NCBI GenBank assembly: GCA_031379365.1
Contig: JANNFB010000371.1
Coordinates: 19,852 to 83,851, forward strand
DNA from: CADEEN01 sp031379365
GTDB lineage: Bacteria; Pseudomonadota; Gammaproteobacteria; Burkholderiales; Burkholderiaceae_C
Length of the DNA: 64,000 nucleotides
Direction: 5' to 3'
This document shows positions 24,935 through 33,423 of the stretch, one piece after another; the stretch's first letter is position 1; each line of letters starts with the position of its first letter. Below the pieces are notes generated by a model. It was not told the origin of the DNA. It worked only from the letters and a program-made list of their open reading frames with translations, and did no database searches. A program made the position numbers and the translations under genes.

Positions 24935-25260
24935 CGCCGACCGAGATCACCATCACGGTCATCGGACTGGCCGTGCTGACGCTGGTGACGCGGGCCTTCT
25001 TCCTGATCCCGGAACGCGACCTGCCCTTGCCCAACTGGCTGCAGCAAGGCCTGCGCTACGCACCCCTCGCCGCGCTGATGGCCGTGGTGGCGCCCGAGGT
25101 GGTGCTGACGCAAGGCCAGTTGATCCAAACCTTGCAAGACGCGCGCCTGCCCGCCGTGGCCGTGGCCAGCGCCTACTATTTCTGGCGCCGCGGCATCCTG
25201 GGCACCATCGTCAGCGGCACGGCGGTGCTGCTTCTTCTCCGGCTCGGCTGGGGCTGGTGA
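24931..25260 (+). CDS. azlD: AzlD-family branched-chain amino acid exporter, small subunit
   Basis: The 109-residue membrane protein has about four helices and the AzlD motif GLRYAPLAALMAVVAPEV near residue 37. The ATG at 24931 overlaps the azlC stop by 4 bases, the normal coupled arrangement for this two-subunit exporter. It ends 17 bases before pgk starts. Confidence 0.92.
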   Translation: MTPTEITITVIGLAVLTLVTRAFFLIPERDLPLPNWLQQGLRYAPLAALMAVVAPEVVLTQGQLIQTLQDARLPAVAVASAYYFWRRGILGTIVSGTAVLLLLRLGWGW

Positions 25261-25264
25261 CTCC

Positions 25265-25270
25265 TAGAAT
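25265..25270 (+). promoter_or_regulatory. -10-like TAGAAT immediately before pgk
   Basis: TAGAAT is followed by a 7-nt gap (CGCGCTC) and the pgk ATG at 25278. It overlaps the very end of the azlD region. The gap has no ribosome-binding site, consistent with a leaderless pgk transcript. Confidence 0.4.
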
Positions 25271-25277
25271 CGCGCTC

Positions 25278-26471
25278 ATGAACGTCCTTCGCTTCTCCGA
25301 CCTCATCGCCCAGGGCCGCGTCGGCGGCCAGCGTGTCTTCATTCGCGCCGATCTGAACGTGCCGCAGGACGACGCCGGGCGCATCACCGAGGACACGCGC
25401 ATCCGCGCCTCGGTGCCCTGCATCCGCATGGCACTCGATGCCGGTGCGGCCGTGATGGTGACTTCGCACCTGGGCCGGCCCACGGAGGGTGCCTTCACGC
25501 CGGCAGACACGCTCGCCCCTGTGGCCGCCCGCCTGGCCGAGTTGCTCGGCTGCGCAGTGCCGCTGCGCTCGAACTGGGTCGACGGGGTCGATGTCCAGCC
25601 TGGCCAGGTCGTGCTGCTCGAAAACTGCCGCCTCAACCCGGGCGAGAAGAAGAACGACGAAGCGCTGGCCCGCAAGATGGCCGCCCTCTGCGACATCTTC
25701 GTCCACGACGCCTTCGGTACGGCCCACCGCGCCGAAGCCAGCACCTACGGCATCGCGCAATTCGCCAAGACCGCCTGCGCCGGGCCGTTGCTGGCAGCCG
25801 AGATCGATGCCGTCACCCTGGCTTTGGCCCAGCCGAAGCGGCCGCTCGTGGCCATCGTGGCCGGCTCCAAGGTCAGCACCAAACTCACCATCCTCAAGAG
25901 CCTTGCGAGCAAGGTCGATGGCCTCATCGTCGGGGGCGGCATCGCCAACACCTTTCTGCTCGCGGCGGGTTTTCCGATCGGCAAGAGCCTGGCCGAGGCC
26001 GACCTGGTCGGCGAAGCCCGGGCCGTGATCGAGGCCATGAAGGCGCGCGGCGCCGCGGTGCCGATCCCCACCGACGTGGTCACCGCCAAGGCGTTCGCGG
26101 CCGATGCGCGGGCCACCATCAAGGCGGTGGCCGATGTCGCCGCGGACGACCTGATCCTCGACATCGGACCGCAGACGGCGGCCCGGTTGGCTGAGCAGCT
26201 GAAGGCCGCCGGCACCATCGTCTGGAACGGACCGGTCGGTGTGTTCGAGTTCGATGCCTTTGCCCACGGCACCGAGACCATCGCGCGCGCCATAGCCGCC
26301 AGCCCCGCTTTCAGCATCGCCGGCGGCGGTGACACGCTGGCCGCGATCGCCAAGTACGGCATCGAGAAAGACATCGGCTACATCTCCACCGGCGGCGGCG
26401 CTTTCCTCGAAGTGCTGGAAGGCAAGACCCTGCCGGCGTTCGAGATCCTTCAGCGCCGCGCCGGCGGCTGA
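25278..26471 (+). CDS. pgk: Phosphoglycerate kinase
   Basis: The 397-residue two-domain kinase of glycolysis/gluconeogenesis (and the Calvin cycle if present) has its main motifs visible: FIRADLNVPQDD near residue 20, SHLGRP near 62, the hinge with GPLLAAEI, and the C-terminal GGGDTLAAI nucleotide-binding loop. It converges with the isomerase gene downstream, seven bases apart. gap and tkt lie 2-7 kb further on in the window. Confidence 0.97.
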   Translation: MNVLRFSDLIAQGRVGGQRVFIRADLNVPQDDAGRITEDTRIRASVPCIRMALDAGAAVMVTSHLGRPTEGAFTPADTLAPVAARLAELLGCAVPLRSNWVDGVDVQPGQVVLLENCRLNPGEKKNDEALARKMAALCDIFVHDAFGTAHRAEASTYGIAQFAKTACAGPLLAAEIDAVTLALAQPKRPLVAIVAGSKVSTKLTILKSLASKVDGLIVGGGIANTFLLAAGFPIGKSLAEADLVGEARAVIEAMKARGAAVPIPTDVVTAKAFAADARATIKAVADVAADDLILDIGPQTAARLAEQLKAAGTIVWNGPVGVFEFDAFAHGTETIARAIAASPAFSIAGGGDTLAAIAKYGIEKDIGYISTGGGAFLEVLEGKTLPAFEILQRRAGG

Positions 26472-26478
26472 AACCGCC

Positions 26479-27102
26479 TCAGCGCTTCACGCCAGGGCGC
26501 GACCGGCCGGCCTCGTCCCAGGCGGGACCATCGAACCAGGGGTCGTCGCGCAGGGCCGCGCGCAGCATCGGCAGGGCATCGATGCCCCAGAACAAGCGGT
26601 CGTCGAGTGCGAAGGTCGGCACACCGAAGAGGCCCAGGGCAATGGCCGCGTCCGTCGCGCCGCGCAGCTCGGACTTGACTTCGGTTGAGTTCGGGTCGCG
26701 CGTAGGCGCCAAGCTGTGCGTCAGGGCCGCGAGGCGGGCTGGATCGCCGGCATCATTGCCACCGACCCAGACATGGCGCATCACGGCCTCGACGACACGC
26801 CGGTTCGGCCCGCAGGCCAGGGCGAGCCGCAACAGCGGCAGGGGGTTGAACGGGTGCACGGCCGGGGCGTCCAGGACAGTTCCCTGTTGGTGTGCCAGCC
26901 AGGCCACATGGCGGAAGGTCCAGGCCCGCTTGGGCTCGATCTCGGCGGGCCCCTTCTGGCCCCAGTGCGCGAGCAGACCGGCGAACAACACGGGTTGGTA
27001 GTCGACGCTGTAGCTGCAACCCTCGAGCGCCTGCGGCAACCGCTCGAGCGCCAGGTAGGCAAAGGGCGAGATCGGATCGAACCAGAAGGTCAGCGTTTTC
27101 AT
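26479..27102 (-). CDS. 2-hydroxychromene-2-carboxylate isomerase family protein
   Basis: The 207-residue protein has a thioredoxin-like fold with a helical insertion. It starts with KTLTFWFDPISPFAYLALERL, where the Ser in D-x-I-S-P-F is the glutathione-interacting residue of the HCCA isomerase/kappa-GST family, and later has FGVPTFALDDRLFWG. There is no CxxC, so it is not a DsbA oxidase. Its start overlaps the stop of the MurU-GNAT fusion (ATGA, 27099-27102). A paralogue lies at 59185. The substrate is unknown; aromatic degradation or a GSH-dependent isomerisation is possible. Confidence 0.85.
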   Translation of the reverse strand: MKTLTFWFDPISPFAYLALERLPQALEGCSYSVDYQPVLFAGLLAHWGQKGPAEIEPKRAWTFRHVAWLAHQQGTVLDAPAVHPFNPLPLLRLALACGPNRRVVEAVMRHVWVGGNDAGDPARLAALTHSLAPTRDPNSTEVKSELRGATDAAIALGLFGVPTFALDDRLFWGIDALPMLRAALRDDPWFDGPAWDEAGRSRPGVKR

Positions 27103-28373
27103 GTCGCGCCCTCGGCAGCGGCAGCGGCCGTGGAGCGCAGCATCAAGTCTTCATCGGCCTCCAAGGCCGCGCGGCGTGCATGGTCGGCCGGCGCCAGCAC
27201 AAATCCGAGCCGGGCGAGCAGGCGTTGCGAGCGCAGGTTGCTGCGCTTGAACACCGCCAGCAGGGCGTGCACGCCGTAGTGGCTTGTCAACTCTTCGATC
27301 ATCGCAGTGACCGCCTCGGCCGCCAGGCCGCGGCCCCAATACGCGCTGCCCAGTTCGTAGGCCACGAAGGCCTGGCCGTCGGCCTCGACCGTCGCCTGCA
27401 CGCACCCCAAGACGTTGCCGTCGACGCCGCGCAGCACCCAGTTCAACCACTGCTCGCTGCCGTCCGCCGAGCGCCGCACCTCCAGCTTGCGATAGCGCTC
27501 TTGCAGCCATTCCAGCGAAATCGGCGGCGCATTTTCGTGCGCATAGATCGCCGGGTCGCTGAGCACCTTGAACATCGCGTCGGCGTGGCTGGCGAGCTGC
27601 GGCTCCAGGCGCAGCCGCGGCGTTTGCAGCAAGCGCATCGGGTCGACGGGCCCAGGCGATGCCTCGAAGCCGGCATTCAGGCTGGCGAGTCGCTCCACGG
27701 TACCGACATCCGTCCAGGCGCCGGTCCAGGCCCTGGCACCCAGGCGCCCGCGCGCCATCGCGGCGTCCAGCAAGGGCCGCAACGGCAGGCGCGTGCCCTT
27801 GGCGATGCCGGCAAACATCTCGGCACGGAACAGGCCGACGCTGGCCCAGGTGCGGCGCGGCGCCTCGACGGTGGCCAAGCCGCTGTTGGCGTCGATACCG
27901 TAGTCTCCTTGCGGGTGGTGCGGCGCATTGGCAACCAGCCAGAGTCGCGCCAGCTCATGGCTGGCGGCGAAGTCGGCGGCGTCCGAGGCGGCAAAGGCAA
28001 AACCGGGCAGGAAGACATCGCCCGACACGACCCAGAAGCTGCTGCCCGTGCCGCGGGTCAGCCAGGGCAGGGCCTTGGCGATGCCGCCGGCGGTCTCCAA
28101 GGCGCCGCCGTGGTCGCGGCCCTCGGTCGAGTAGTGGATCGCCAGGCCCCAGCGCGAGCTGTCGCCGAGCTGCGCCGGAAACTGCTCCTCGAGCCAGGCC
28201 GTATTGATGACAACCTGGGTGACGCCTGCGGCGGCCAGGGCCTCGAGATGCCACTCGATCAAGGGCCGGCCGCGAACCTGCAGCAACGGTTTGGGGCAGA
28301 GGTCGGTGAGCGGGCGCATGCGCTCGCCGCGGCCGGCGGCGAGGATCAGGGCGGGGGGCTGAGCCGGACGCAT
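27099..28373 (-). CDS. MurU-like nucleotidyltransferase fused to a GNAT acetyltransferase
   Basis: The 424-residue two-domain protein begins with a sugar-1-phosphate nucleotidyltransferase domain (about 1-235): ALILAAGRGERMRPLTD, KPLLQVRGRPLIEWHLEAL, VVSGDVFL and a closing AWTDVGTVERL. This is closest in look to N-acetylmuramate-1-phosphate uridylyltransferase (MurU, cell-wall recycling). The second domain (about 245-415) is a RimJ/RimL-type GNAT: LLQTPRLRLEPQ, VAYELGSAYWGRGLAAEAV and FKRSNLRSQRLLARLGF. The frame is continuous through the junction. Separate genes are the usual state, so this is a fusion. The start ATG 28373 lies 8 nt after a TACACT hexamer. Confidence 0.85.
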   Translation of the reverse strand: MRPAQPPALILAAGRGERMRPLTDLCPKPLLQVRGRPLIEWHLEALAAAGVTQVVINTAWLEEQFPAQLGDSSRWGLAIHYSTEGRDHGGALETAGGIAKALPWLTRGTGSSFWVVSGDVFLPGFAFAASDAADFAASHELARLWLVANAPHHPQGDYGIDANSGLATVEAPRRTWASVGLFRAEMFAGIAKGTRLPLRPLLDAAMARGRLGARAWTGAWTDVGTVERLASLNAGFEASPGPVDPMRLLQTPRLRLEPQLASHADAMFKVLSDPAIYAHENAPPISLEWLQERYRKLEVRRSADGSEQWLNWVLRGVDGNVLGCVQATVEADGQAFVAYELGSAYWGRGLAAEAVTAMIEELTSHYGVHALLAVFKRSNLRSQRLLARLGFVLAPADHARRAALEADEDLMLRSTAAAAAEGAT

Positions 28374-28381
28374 CGGCGGGC

Positions 28382-28387
28382 AGTGTA
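28382..28387 (-). promoter_or_regulatory. -10-like hexamer before the MurU-GNAT fusion gene
   Basis: TACACT on the minus strand, 8 nt from the ATG at 28373. The intervening bases show no Shine-Dalgarno match. Confidence 0.3.
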
Positions 28388-28473
28388 GGCGTCGCGCGGG
28401 TCCGGCTCGCAGAGCAACTGCGGTCACGCGTGCGCGCTGCCGAAAGATCGCCCGGCACGGCAGGGCGGGCCTC

Positions 28474-28479
28474 TAAAAT
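28474..28479 (+). promoter_or_regulatory. Putative -10 element of tkt
   Basis: TAAAAT, 43 bases before the tkt ATG. It allows a short leader of about 37 nt. Confidence 0.35.
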
Positions 28480-28522
28480 CGCGCCTCTGCCGCCCCCATC
28501 CGCTCCCACCGAGCCCGCCCGC

Positions 28523-30595
28523 ATGTCCAGCCTCGACACCCAACGCGTTCCCGACACCGCCGCCCCGGTGCCCCTCACCAGTGCCAGTCGTGAGGCTTTG
28601 ATGGCCAATGCCATTCGGGCCCTGGCGATGGACGCGGTGCAGCAGGCCAACTCGGGCCATCCCGGCGCGCCGATGGGCATGGCCGAGATCGCCGTGGCGC
28701 TGTGGGGCCGCCATCTGCGCCACAACCCGGCGCACCCGCACTGGCCCGGGCGTGACCGGTTCGTGCTCTCGAACGGCCACGGCTCGATGCTGCTGTACGC
28801 CTTGCTGCACCTGACCGGCTATGACCTGCCGATGAGCGAGTTGCGCAACTTCCGCCAGCTGCACAGCAAGACGCCCGGCCACCCGGAGGTCGGCGTCACC
28901 CCGGGGGTGGAAACCACCACCGGCCCGCTCGGCCAAGGCATCGCCAGTGCAGTGGGCATGGCGCTGGCCGAGAAGCTGCTGGCACACGAATTCAACCGGG
29001 TCGGTCACCGCGTGGTCGACCACCACACCTATGTCTTCCTCGGGGACGGCTGCCTGATGGAGGGCGTGAGCCATGAAGCCAGCGCCTTGGCCGCAGCGTG
29101 GAAGCTGAACAAGCTGATCGCCATTTACGACCACAACGGCATCAGCATCGACGGCCGCGTCGAGCCGTGGTTCGTCGACGACAGCGCCAAGCGCTTCGAG
29201 GCCTACGGCTGGAACGTCGTCCGCGATGTGAACGGCCACGACGTCGCCGCTGTCGACGCGGCGATTGCCCAGGCCAAGCGCAGCAGCGACAAGCCGACTC
29301 TGATCGTTGCCCGCACCACCATCGGCCGCGGCTCGCCCAACCGCGCCGGCACCGCCAAGGCCCATGGCGAGGCCCTGGGTGCTGACGAGATCAAGCTCAC
29401 CCGCGCAGCCCTCGGCTGGACCCACGAGCCGTTCGTGATCCCCGAGGCGGCTTACAGCGCCTGGGACGCGAAGGCCTGCGGCGCCGAAGCCGAAGCGATG
29501 TGGGACGCGCGCTTTGCCGCCTACAAGGCTGCCCACCCTGAGCTGGCGGCAGAGTTTGTCCGCCGCACGCGCGGCGATCTGCCCAAGGGCTTCGCCCAGA
29601 CCGTCGTCGATGCGATGGTGGCTGCGCACAGCAAGGCCGAGACGGTGGCCTCGCGCAAGGCCAGCCAGCTCGCGCTCGAGGCCTTCACGCTGGCCCTGCC
29701 GGAGATGCTGGGCGGCTCGGCCGACCTGACCGGCTCGAATCTCACCAACACCAGCAGCGCCACGGCCCTGCGCTTCGATTCGCTCGGCACCCCCAATGGC
29801 GGGCGCCACATCAACTACGGCGTGCGCGAATTCGGCATGGCCGCGATCATGAACGGCGTGGCGCTGCACGGGGGCTTCATCCCCTACGGCGGCACCTTCC
29901 TGACCTTCGCCGACTACAGCCGCAACGCCATTCGCATGGCCGCGCTGATGAAGCTGCGCGTGATCCATGTCTTCACCCACGACAGCATCGGCCTGGGCGA
30001 AGACGGGCCGACGCACCAGAGCGTCGAGCACGCCGCCAGCCTGCGTCTGATCCCGGGGCTGGATGTCTGGCGCCCGGCCGACACGGTGGAGACCACGGTG
30101 GCCTGGGCGGTGGCGCTCGGCAACCGGGCGCGGCCGAGTGCCTTGCTGCTGTCGCGCCAGAACCTGCCCTACCTGCCCAAGGCGGCGCTCGACACCATCA
30201 GCCAGGGCGCCTACGTGCTGGCCGAGCCGGGCGAAGTCGGCATGAAGAAGGCGGCGCAGGCGGTGATCATCGCTACCGGCAGCGAGGTGCAACTCGCGCT
30301 GCATGCGCAGCAACTGCTGGCTGCGGAGCATGGCATCGCGGTGCGTGTGGTGTCGATGCCGAGCACGACGGTGTTCGACCGCCAGAGCGTCGCCTACAAG
30401 ACGCAGGTGCTGCCAGCCAAGCTGCCGCGCGTCGCCGTCGAGGCCGGTGTGACGGACGGCTGGTGGAAGTACGGCTGCGCTGCGGTGGTCGGCATCGACA
30501 CTTATGGTGAGAGCGCGCCGGCGCCGGCGCTGTTCAAGTACTTTGGCTTCACGGCCCAGAAAGTGGCCGACACGGTGCGCAAGGTCTTGGCCTGA
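28523..30595 (+). CDS. tkt: Transketolase
   Basis: The 690-residue thiamine-diphosphate enzyme of the pentose phosphate (and Calvin) pathway. Visible motifs are QQANSGHPGAPMGMAEIA near residue 40, the TPP motif LGDGCLMEGVSHEASA near 172, the middle-domain LGEDGPTHQSVEH near 492, and a C-terminal transketolase domain. Length is normal. Two secreted-protein genes follow on the same strand before gap, unlike a direct tkt-gap arrangement. Confidence 0.97.
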   Translation: MSSLDTQRVPDTAAPVPLTSASREALMANAIRALAMDAVQQANSGHPGAPMGMAEIAVALWGRHLRHNPAHPHWPGRDRFVLSNGHGSMLLYALLHLTGYDLPMSELRNFRQLHSKTPGHPEVGVTPGVETTTGPLGQGIASAVGMALAEKLLAHEFNRVGHRVVDHHTYVFLGDGCLMEGVSHEASALAAAWKLNKLIAIYDHNGISIDGRVEPWFVDDSAKRFEAYGWNVVRDVNGHDVAAVDAAIAQAKRSSDKPTLIVARTTIGRGSPNRAGTAKAHGEALGADEIKLTRAALGWTHEPFVIPEAAYSAWDAKACGAEAEAMWDARFAAYKAAHPELAAEFVRRTRGDLPKGFAQTVVDAMVAAHSKAETVASRKASQLALEAFTLALPEMLGGSADLTGSNLTNTSSATALRFDSLGTPNGGRHINYGVREFGMAAIMNGVALHGGFIPYGGTFLTFADYSRNAIRMAALMKLRVIHVFTHDSIGLGEDGPTHQSVEHAASLRLIPGLDVWRPADTVETTVAWAVALGNRARPSALLLSRQNLPYLPKAALDTISQGAYVLAEPGEVGMKKAAQAVIIATGSEVQLALHAQQLLAAEHGIAVRVVSMPSTTVFDRQSVAYKTQVLPAKLPRVAVEAGVTDGWWKYGCAAVVGIDTYGESAPAPALFKYFGFTAQKVADTVRKVLA

Positions 30596-30606
30596 CGGGA
30601 GCGTCG

Positions 30607-31623
30607 ATGGATCCCGCCGCCCGATTCGTGTTCGCGCTGCTGATAGCCACAGCGGCCCCCGGCGTGCTGGCACAACAACAGACACTGACCGAGTCGGCGA
30701 CGGTGGCCTGCCTCACGCCCGCGGGAGCCGAGCGCGGTTCGCCCAAGTACCCCAAGGCCAGCTTCGAGCTCAAGGAGGGTGGCACGTTTCCCGTCACGCT
30801 GGAGTTCACGGCGCCTGACCGCGAGCCCAAAGTTACCTTCACTGGCGTCGACGATTACAGCGAGCTCAAGGATGCGGTGCTCGACTTCGTGCGCGCCTAC
30901 CGCGTTCCCTGCCTCCAACCTGGGCAAGTCGCGACGCTGAACCAGGAGTTCAAGTTCGTCCCGACCGATGACCGTCGAGTGCGTTGGCACACACCCGTTG
31001 ACGACGACGACCCTAGGCGCGAACGGCTGCAGAAATGCATGAAGCACACATCGCCGGGCAGCAAGCCGAGCTACCCCGTCTGGGCCGTGGACAAGGACAT
31101 TCAAGGCAGCGTGCTACTGAAGGTTTCATTCGATGCGGCAGATAGGCCCCCCAGCGTTGAGGTGCTCGACAACGCTGGCAGCGACAGGCTGGCTTCTCAC
31201 GCCACGGATTTCGCGCGAGGCTGGCGAATGCCGTGCCACGAGGGAGCCTCGGTCAGCGTCAACCAACTCTATAAATTTCGTTTCGCCGGCGATTCACGCT
31301 TGGTCCTGAAGGATCTCTCATTGGTCACGCTGATCAGCGGCTTCAAGGGCATCCGGCAAGCCAACGTCTATTTCGATTTCAACGAGATGGGTTGCCCGTT
31401 CGACCTTCGTTTCTCGCCGTATCAGCCGAATTCACCGAACTTGGTAGGCGAGGTGGGTGACACGCTGCCCGCGCGCCGGTTCTTTCTCGATTGGCTGAGA
31501 CGCCAGAGTCTTGATCTTCCCCCAAAGCAACGCAATGCCATCCTGGGGCAGATCACCACCGTGAGCGTGCCGTGCACTGTGCTCAAGCTCGGCACGGCGA
31601 CCGGCGGTGGCGCTTCACAATAG
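30607..31623 (+). CDS. Secreted protein with three TonB-C-like repeats, function unknown
   Basis: The 338-residue exported protein has a signal peptide cleaved near GVLAQQ. Two clear tandem units each run from a Y-P start to an R-[VM]-P-C end: about residues 40-105 (YPKASFELKEGG ... AYRVPC) and about 155-220 (YPVWAVDKDIQGSVLLKVSFD ... GWRMPC). They resemble the C-terminal domain of TonB energy transducers. A third, diverged unit ends in VSVPC near residue 326. There is no TonB-like N-terminal membrane anchor or Pro-rich spacer, so this is not a TonB. It starts 11 bases after tkt. Bases around 31.1-31.5 kb are a little less GC-rich than neighbours. Confidence 0.75.
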   Translation: MDPAARFVFALLIATAAPGVLAQQQTLTESATVACLTPAGAERGSPKYPKASFELKEGGTFPVTLEFTAPDREPKVTFTGVDDYSELKDAVLDFVRAYRVPCLQPGQVATLNQEFKFVPTDDRRVRWHTPVDDDDPRRERLQKCMKHTSPGSKPSYPVWAVDKDIQGSVLLKVSFDAADRPPSVEVLDNAGSDRLASHATDFARGWRMPCHEGASVSVNQLYKFRFAGDSRLVLKDLSLVTLISGFKGIRQANVYFDFNEMGCPFDLRFSPYQPNSPNLVGEVGDTLPARRFFLDWLRRQSLDLPPKQRNAILGQITTVSVPCTVLKLGTATGGGASQ

Positions 31624-31656
31624 GCACGTGCCGTCACAAACACAGGAGCCTTCACC

Positions 31657-32226
31657 ATGAAGCACGCGACGATTGCTGCCTTGCTGATTGCCGCTTGGGC
31701 CGTGACGGCCGAAGCGCAAACCCTCTCGGGCATCAAGCTCGAACCGGCCACCGCCAAGGTTGGTGAGCCCGTGAAGATCACCGGCACCTTCGACAACGCC
31801 GACAACCCGAACTGCAATGTGCGTGTGCACTTTGGCGATGGCCAGACGCAGGACTTCAAGATCAACCAGTTGAAGGATGTGCCCCTGGTGACCTCACGCA
31901 GTTACGCCAAGGCCGGTGAGTACAAGCTGATGATCGAGCCGAAAACGGCGCTGCCGACCCTGAAATGCGTCGGCAAGAACCAGACCGCTTCGCTGGTGGT
32001 CACGGCGCCGGTGCCTACGGCGGCCGCAGCCGCGTCCGCCAAGTCGGCGGGCCTGTCTTGCCCCGAAGGCTGGAAGCTCGACGCCAAGAGCGTGAACAAG
32101 AAGACCGGCGCCTACACCTGCACGGCCAAGGCCGGCAGTGCGCTGCCGGCGGCCAAGCCCGCATGCCCAGCGCCGCTGGGCTACTTCGAGAACCAGTCCA
32201 AGGGCCAATTGGGCTGCAAGCCCTGA
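31657..32226 (+). CDS. Secreted protein with PKD/Ig-like domain, function unknown
   Basis: The 189-residue exported protein has a signal peptide ending at AEAQT. An Ig/PKD-like beta-sandwich covers about residues 23-112 (VGEPVKITGTFDNAD, VHFGDGQTQDF, SYAKAGEYKLMIEPK), where the H-F-G-D-G segment is typical of PKD-like repeats. An Ala-rich linker and a C-terminal Cys-containing module (LSCPEGWKLD ... PACPAPLGYF) follow. AGGAG is present nine bases before the ATG. It lies between the triple-repeat protein and gap. Possibly an envelope or matrix-binding accessory; this is inference. Confidence 0.72.
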   Translation: MKHATIAALLIAAWAVTAEAQTLSGIKLEPATAKVGEPVKITGTFDNADNPNCNVRVHFGDGQTQDFKINQLKDVPLVTSRSYAKAGEYKLMIEPKTALPTLKCVGKNQTASLVVTAPVPTAAAAASAKSAGLSCPEGWKLDAKSVNKKTGAYTCTAKAGSALPAAKPACPAPLGYFENQSKGQLGCKP

Positions 32227-32291
32227 GCTCACCCGCGGCGGTCTCGCCCGGGCACCGTTGACCATTTTCTTTCCACATTGGAGTGCACGAC

Positions 32292-33293
32292 ATGACGATC
32301 AAGGTAGGTATCAATGGCTTCGGCCGCATCGGCCGCATGGTGTTTCGCGCCGCAGTGCAAAACTTCGCCGACGACATCGAGGTCGTTGGCATCAACGACC
32401 TGCTCGAGCCCGACTACCTGGCCTACATGCTGCAGTACGACTCGGTGCACGGCCGTTTCAAGGGCAGTATCGCGGTCGACGGCACCACCCTCATCGTCAA
32501 CGGCAAGCGCATCCGCCTGACGGCCGTGAAGGATCCGGCCGAGCTGGCTTGGGGCGCCGTCGGCGCGGATGTCGTGGTCGAGGCCACCGGCCTGTTCCTG
32601 ACCAAGGACACCTGCCAGAAGCACCTCGATGCGGGTGCAAAGAAGGTCATCCAGTCGGCGCCCAGCAAGGACGACACGCCGATGTTCGTTTACGGTGTGA
32701 ACGACAAGACCTACGCCGGCCAGACCATCATCAGCAACGCCAGTTGCACCACCAATTGCCTGGCCCCGGTGGCCAAGGTGCTGAACGACAGCTTCGGCAT
32801 CAAGCGCGGCCTGATGACCACGGTGCACGCCACCACCGCGACACAGAAGACGGTCGACGGCCCAAGCAACAAGGACTGGCGTGGCGGCCGCGGCATCCTG
32901 GAGAACATCATCCCGAGCAGCACCGGCGCGGCCAAGGCGGTCGGCGTGGTGATCCCCGAGCTGAACAAGAAGCTGACGGGCATGTCGTTCCGCGTGCCGA
33001 CCAGCGACGTCAGCGTCATCGACCTGACCGCCGAGTTGGTCAAGGAAGCCAGCTGGGACGACATCTGCAATGCCATGAAGGCTGCGGCTGCCGGCCCGAT
33101 GAAGGGCGTGCTCGGCTACACCGAGGACAAGGTCGTCTCGACCGACTTTCGCGGTGAGAGCATGACCTCGGTGTTCGACGCCGATGCCGGCATTGCCCTG
33201 GACAAGACCTTCGTCAAGGTGGTGGCCTGGTATGACAACGAGTGGGGCTACTCGAACAAGGTGCTCGAGATGGTGCGCGTGGTCGGGCGCTGA
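32292..33293 (+). CDS. gap: Glyceraldehyde-3-phosphate dehydrogenase (type I)
   Basis: The 333-residue NAD(P)-dependent glycolytic dehydrogenase has the N-terminal Rossmann motif INGFGRIGRMVFRA, the catalytic SNASCTTNCLAPVAK with its Cys near residue 152, and the C-terminal VAWYDNEWGYSNKVLEM. Start ATG 32292 gives the canonical N-terminus. A strong intrinsic terminator follows at 33321. Confidence 0.97.
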   Translation: MTIKVGINGFGRIGRMVFRAAVQNFADDIEVVGINDLLEPDYLAYMLQYDSVHGRFKGSIAVDGTTLIVNGKRIRLTAVKDPAELAWGAVGADVVVEATGLFLTKDTCQKHLDAGAKKVIQSAPSKDDTPMFVYGVNDKTYAGQTIISNASCTTNCLAPVAKVLNDSFGIKRGLMTTVHATTATQKTVDGPSNKDWRGGRGILENIIPSSTGAAKAVGVVIPELNKKLTGMSFRVPTSDVSVIDLTAELVKEASWDDICNAMKAAAAGPMKGVLGYTEDKVVSTDFRGESMTSVFDADAGIALDKTFVKVVAWYDNEWGYSNKVLEMVRVVGR

Positions 33294-33320
33294 GCCCGCA
33301 GATGCAACCATTCGCAAGGG

Positions 33321-33342
33321 GGCCGCGCAAGCGGCCTTTTTT
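33321..33342 (+). terminator. Rho-independent terminator after gap
   Basis: Six-base stem GGCCGC / GCGGCC with a GCAA tetraloop followed directly by six T. It closes the tkt-to-gap transcription unit and separates it from the protease genes. Confidence 0.85.
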
Positions 33343-33410
33343 CATGGCGCATGCGCTCGCGCGCCACACGCCTTCACAACTTGCGTCTCCCCGGCGAGGG
33401 GCGACGCGCC

Positions 33411-33416
33411 TAGACT
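33411..33416 (+). promoter_or_regulatory. -10-like hexamer before the first S8 protease
   Basis: TAGACT with a 7-nt gap (GTGCGAC) to ATG 33424. No ribosome-binding site is visible in between. Confidence 0.35.
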
Positions 33417-33423
33417 GTGCGAC

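Noticed and set aside
26479..27102. DsbA-type oxidoreductase
   Set aside because: The thioredoxin-like fold lacks a CxxC active site and has the D-x-I-S-P start of HCCA isomerases, so I called it an isomerase-family protein.
28424..30685. Minus-strand open frame opposite tkt
   Set aside because: tkt is unambiguous. The antisense translation has no motif or signal.
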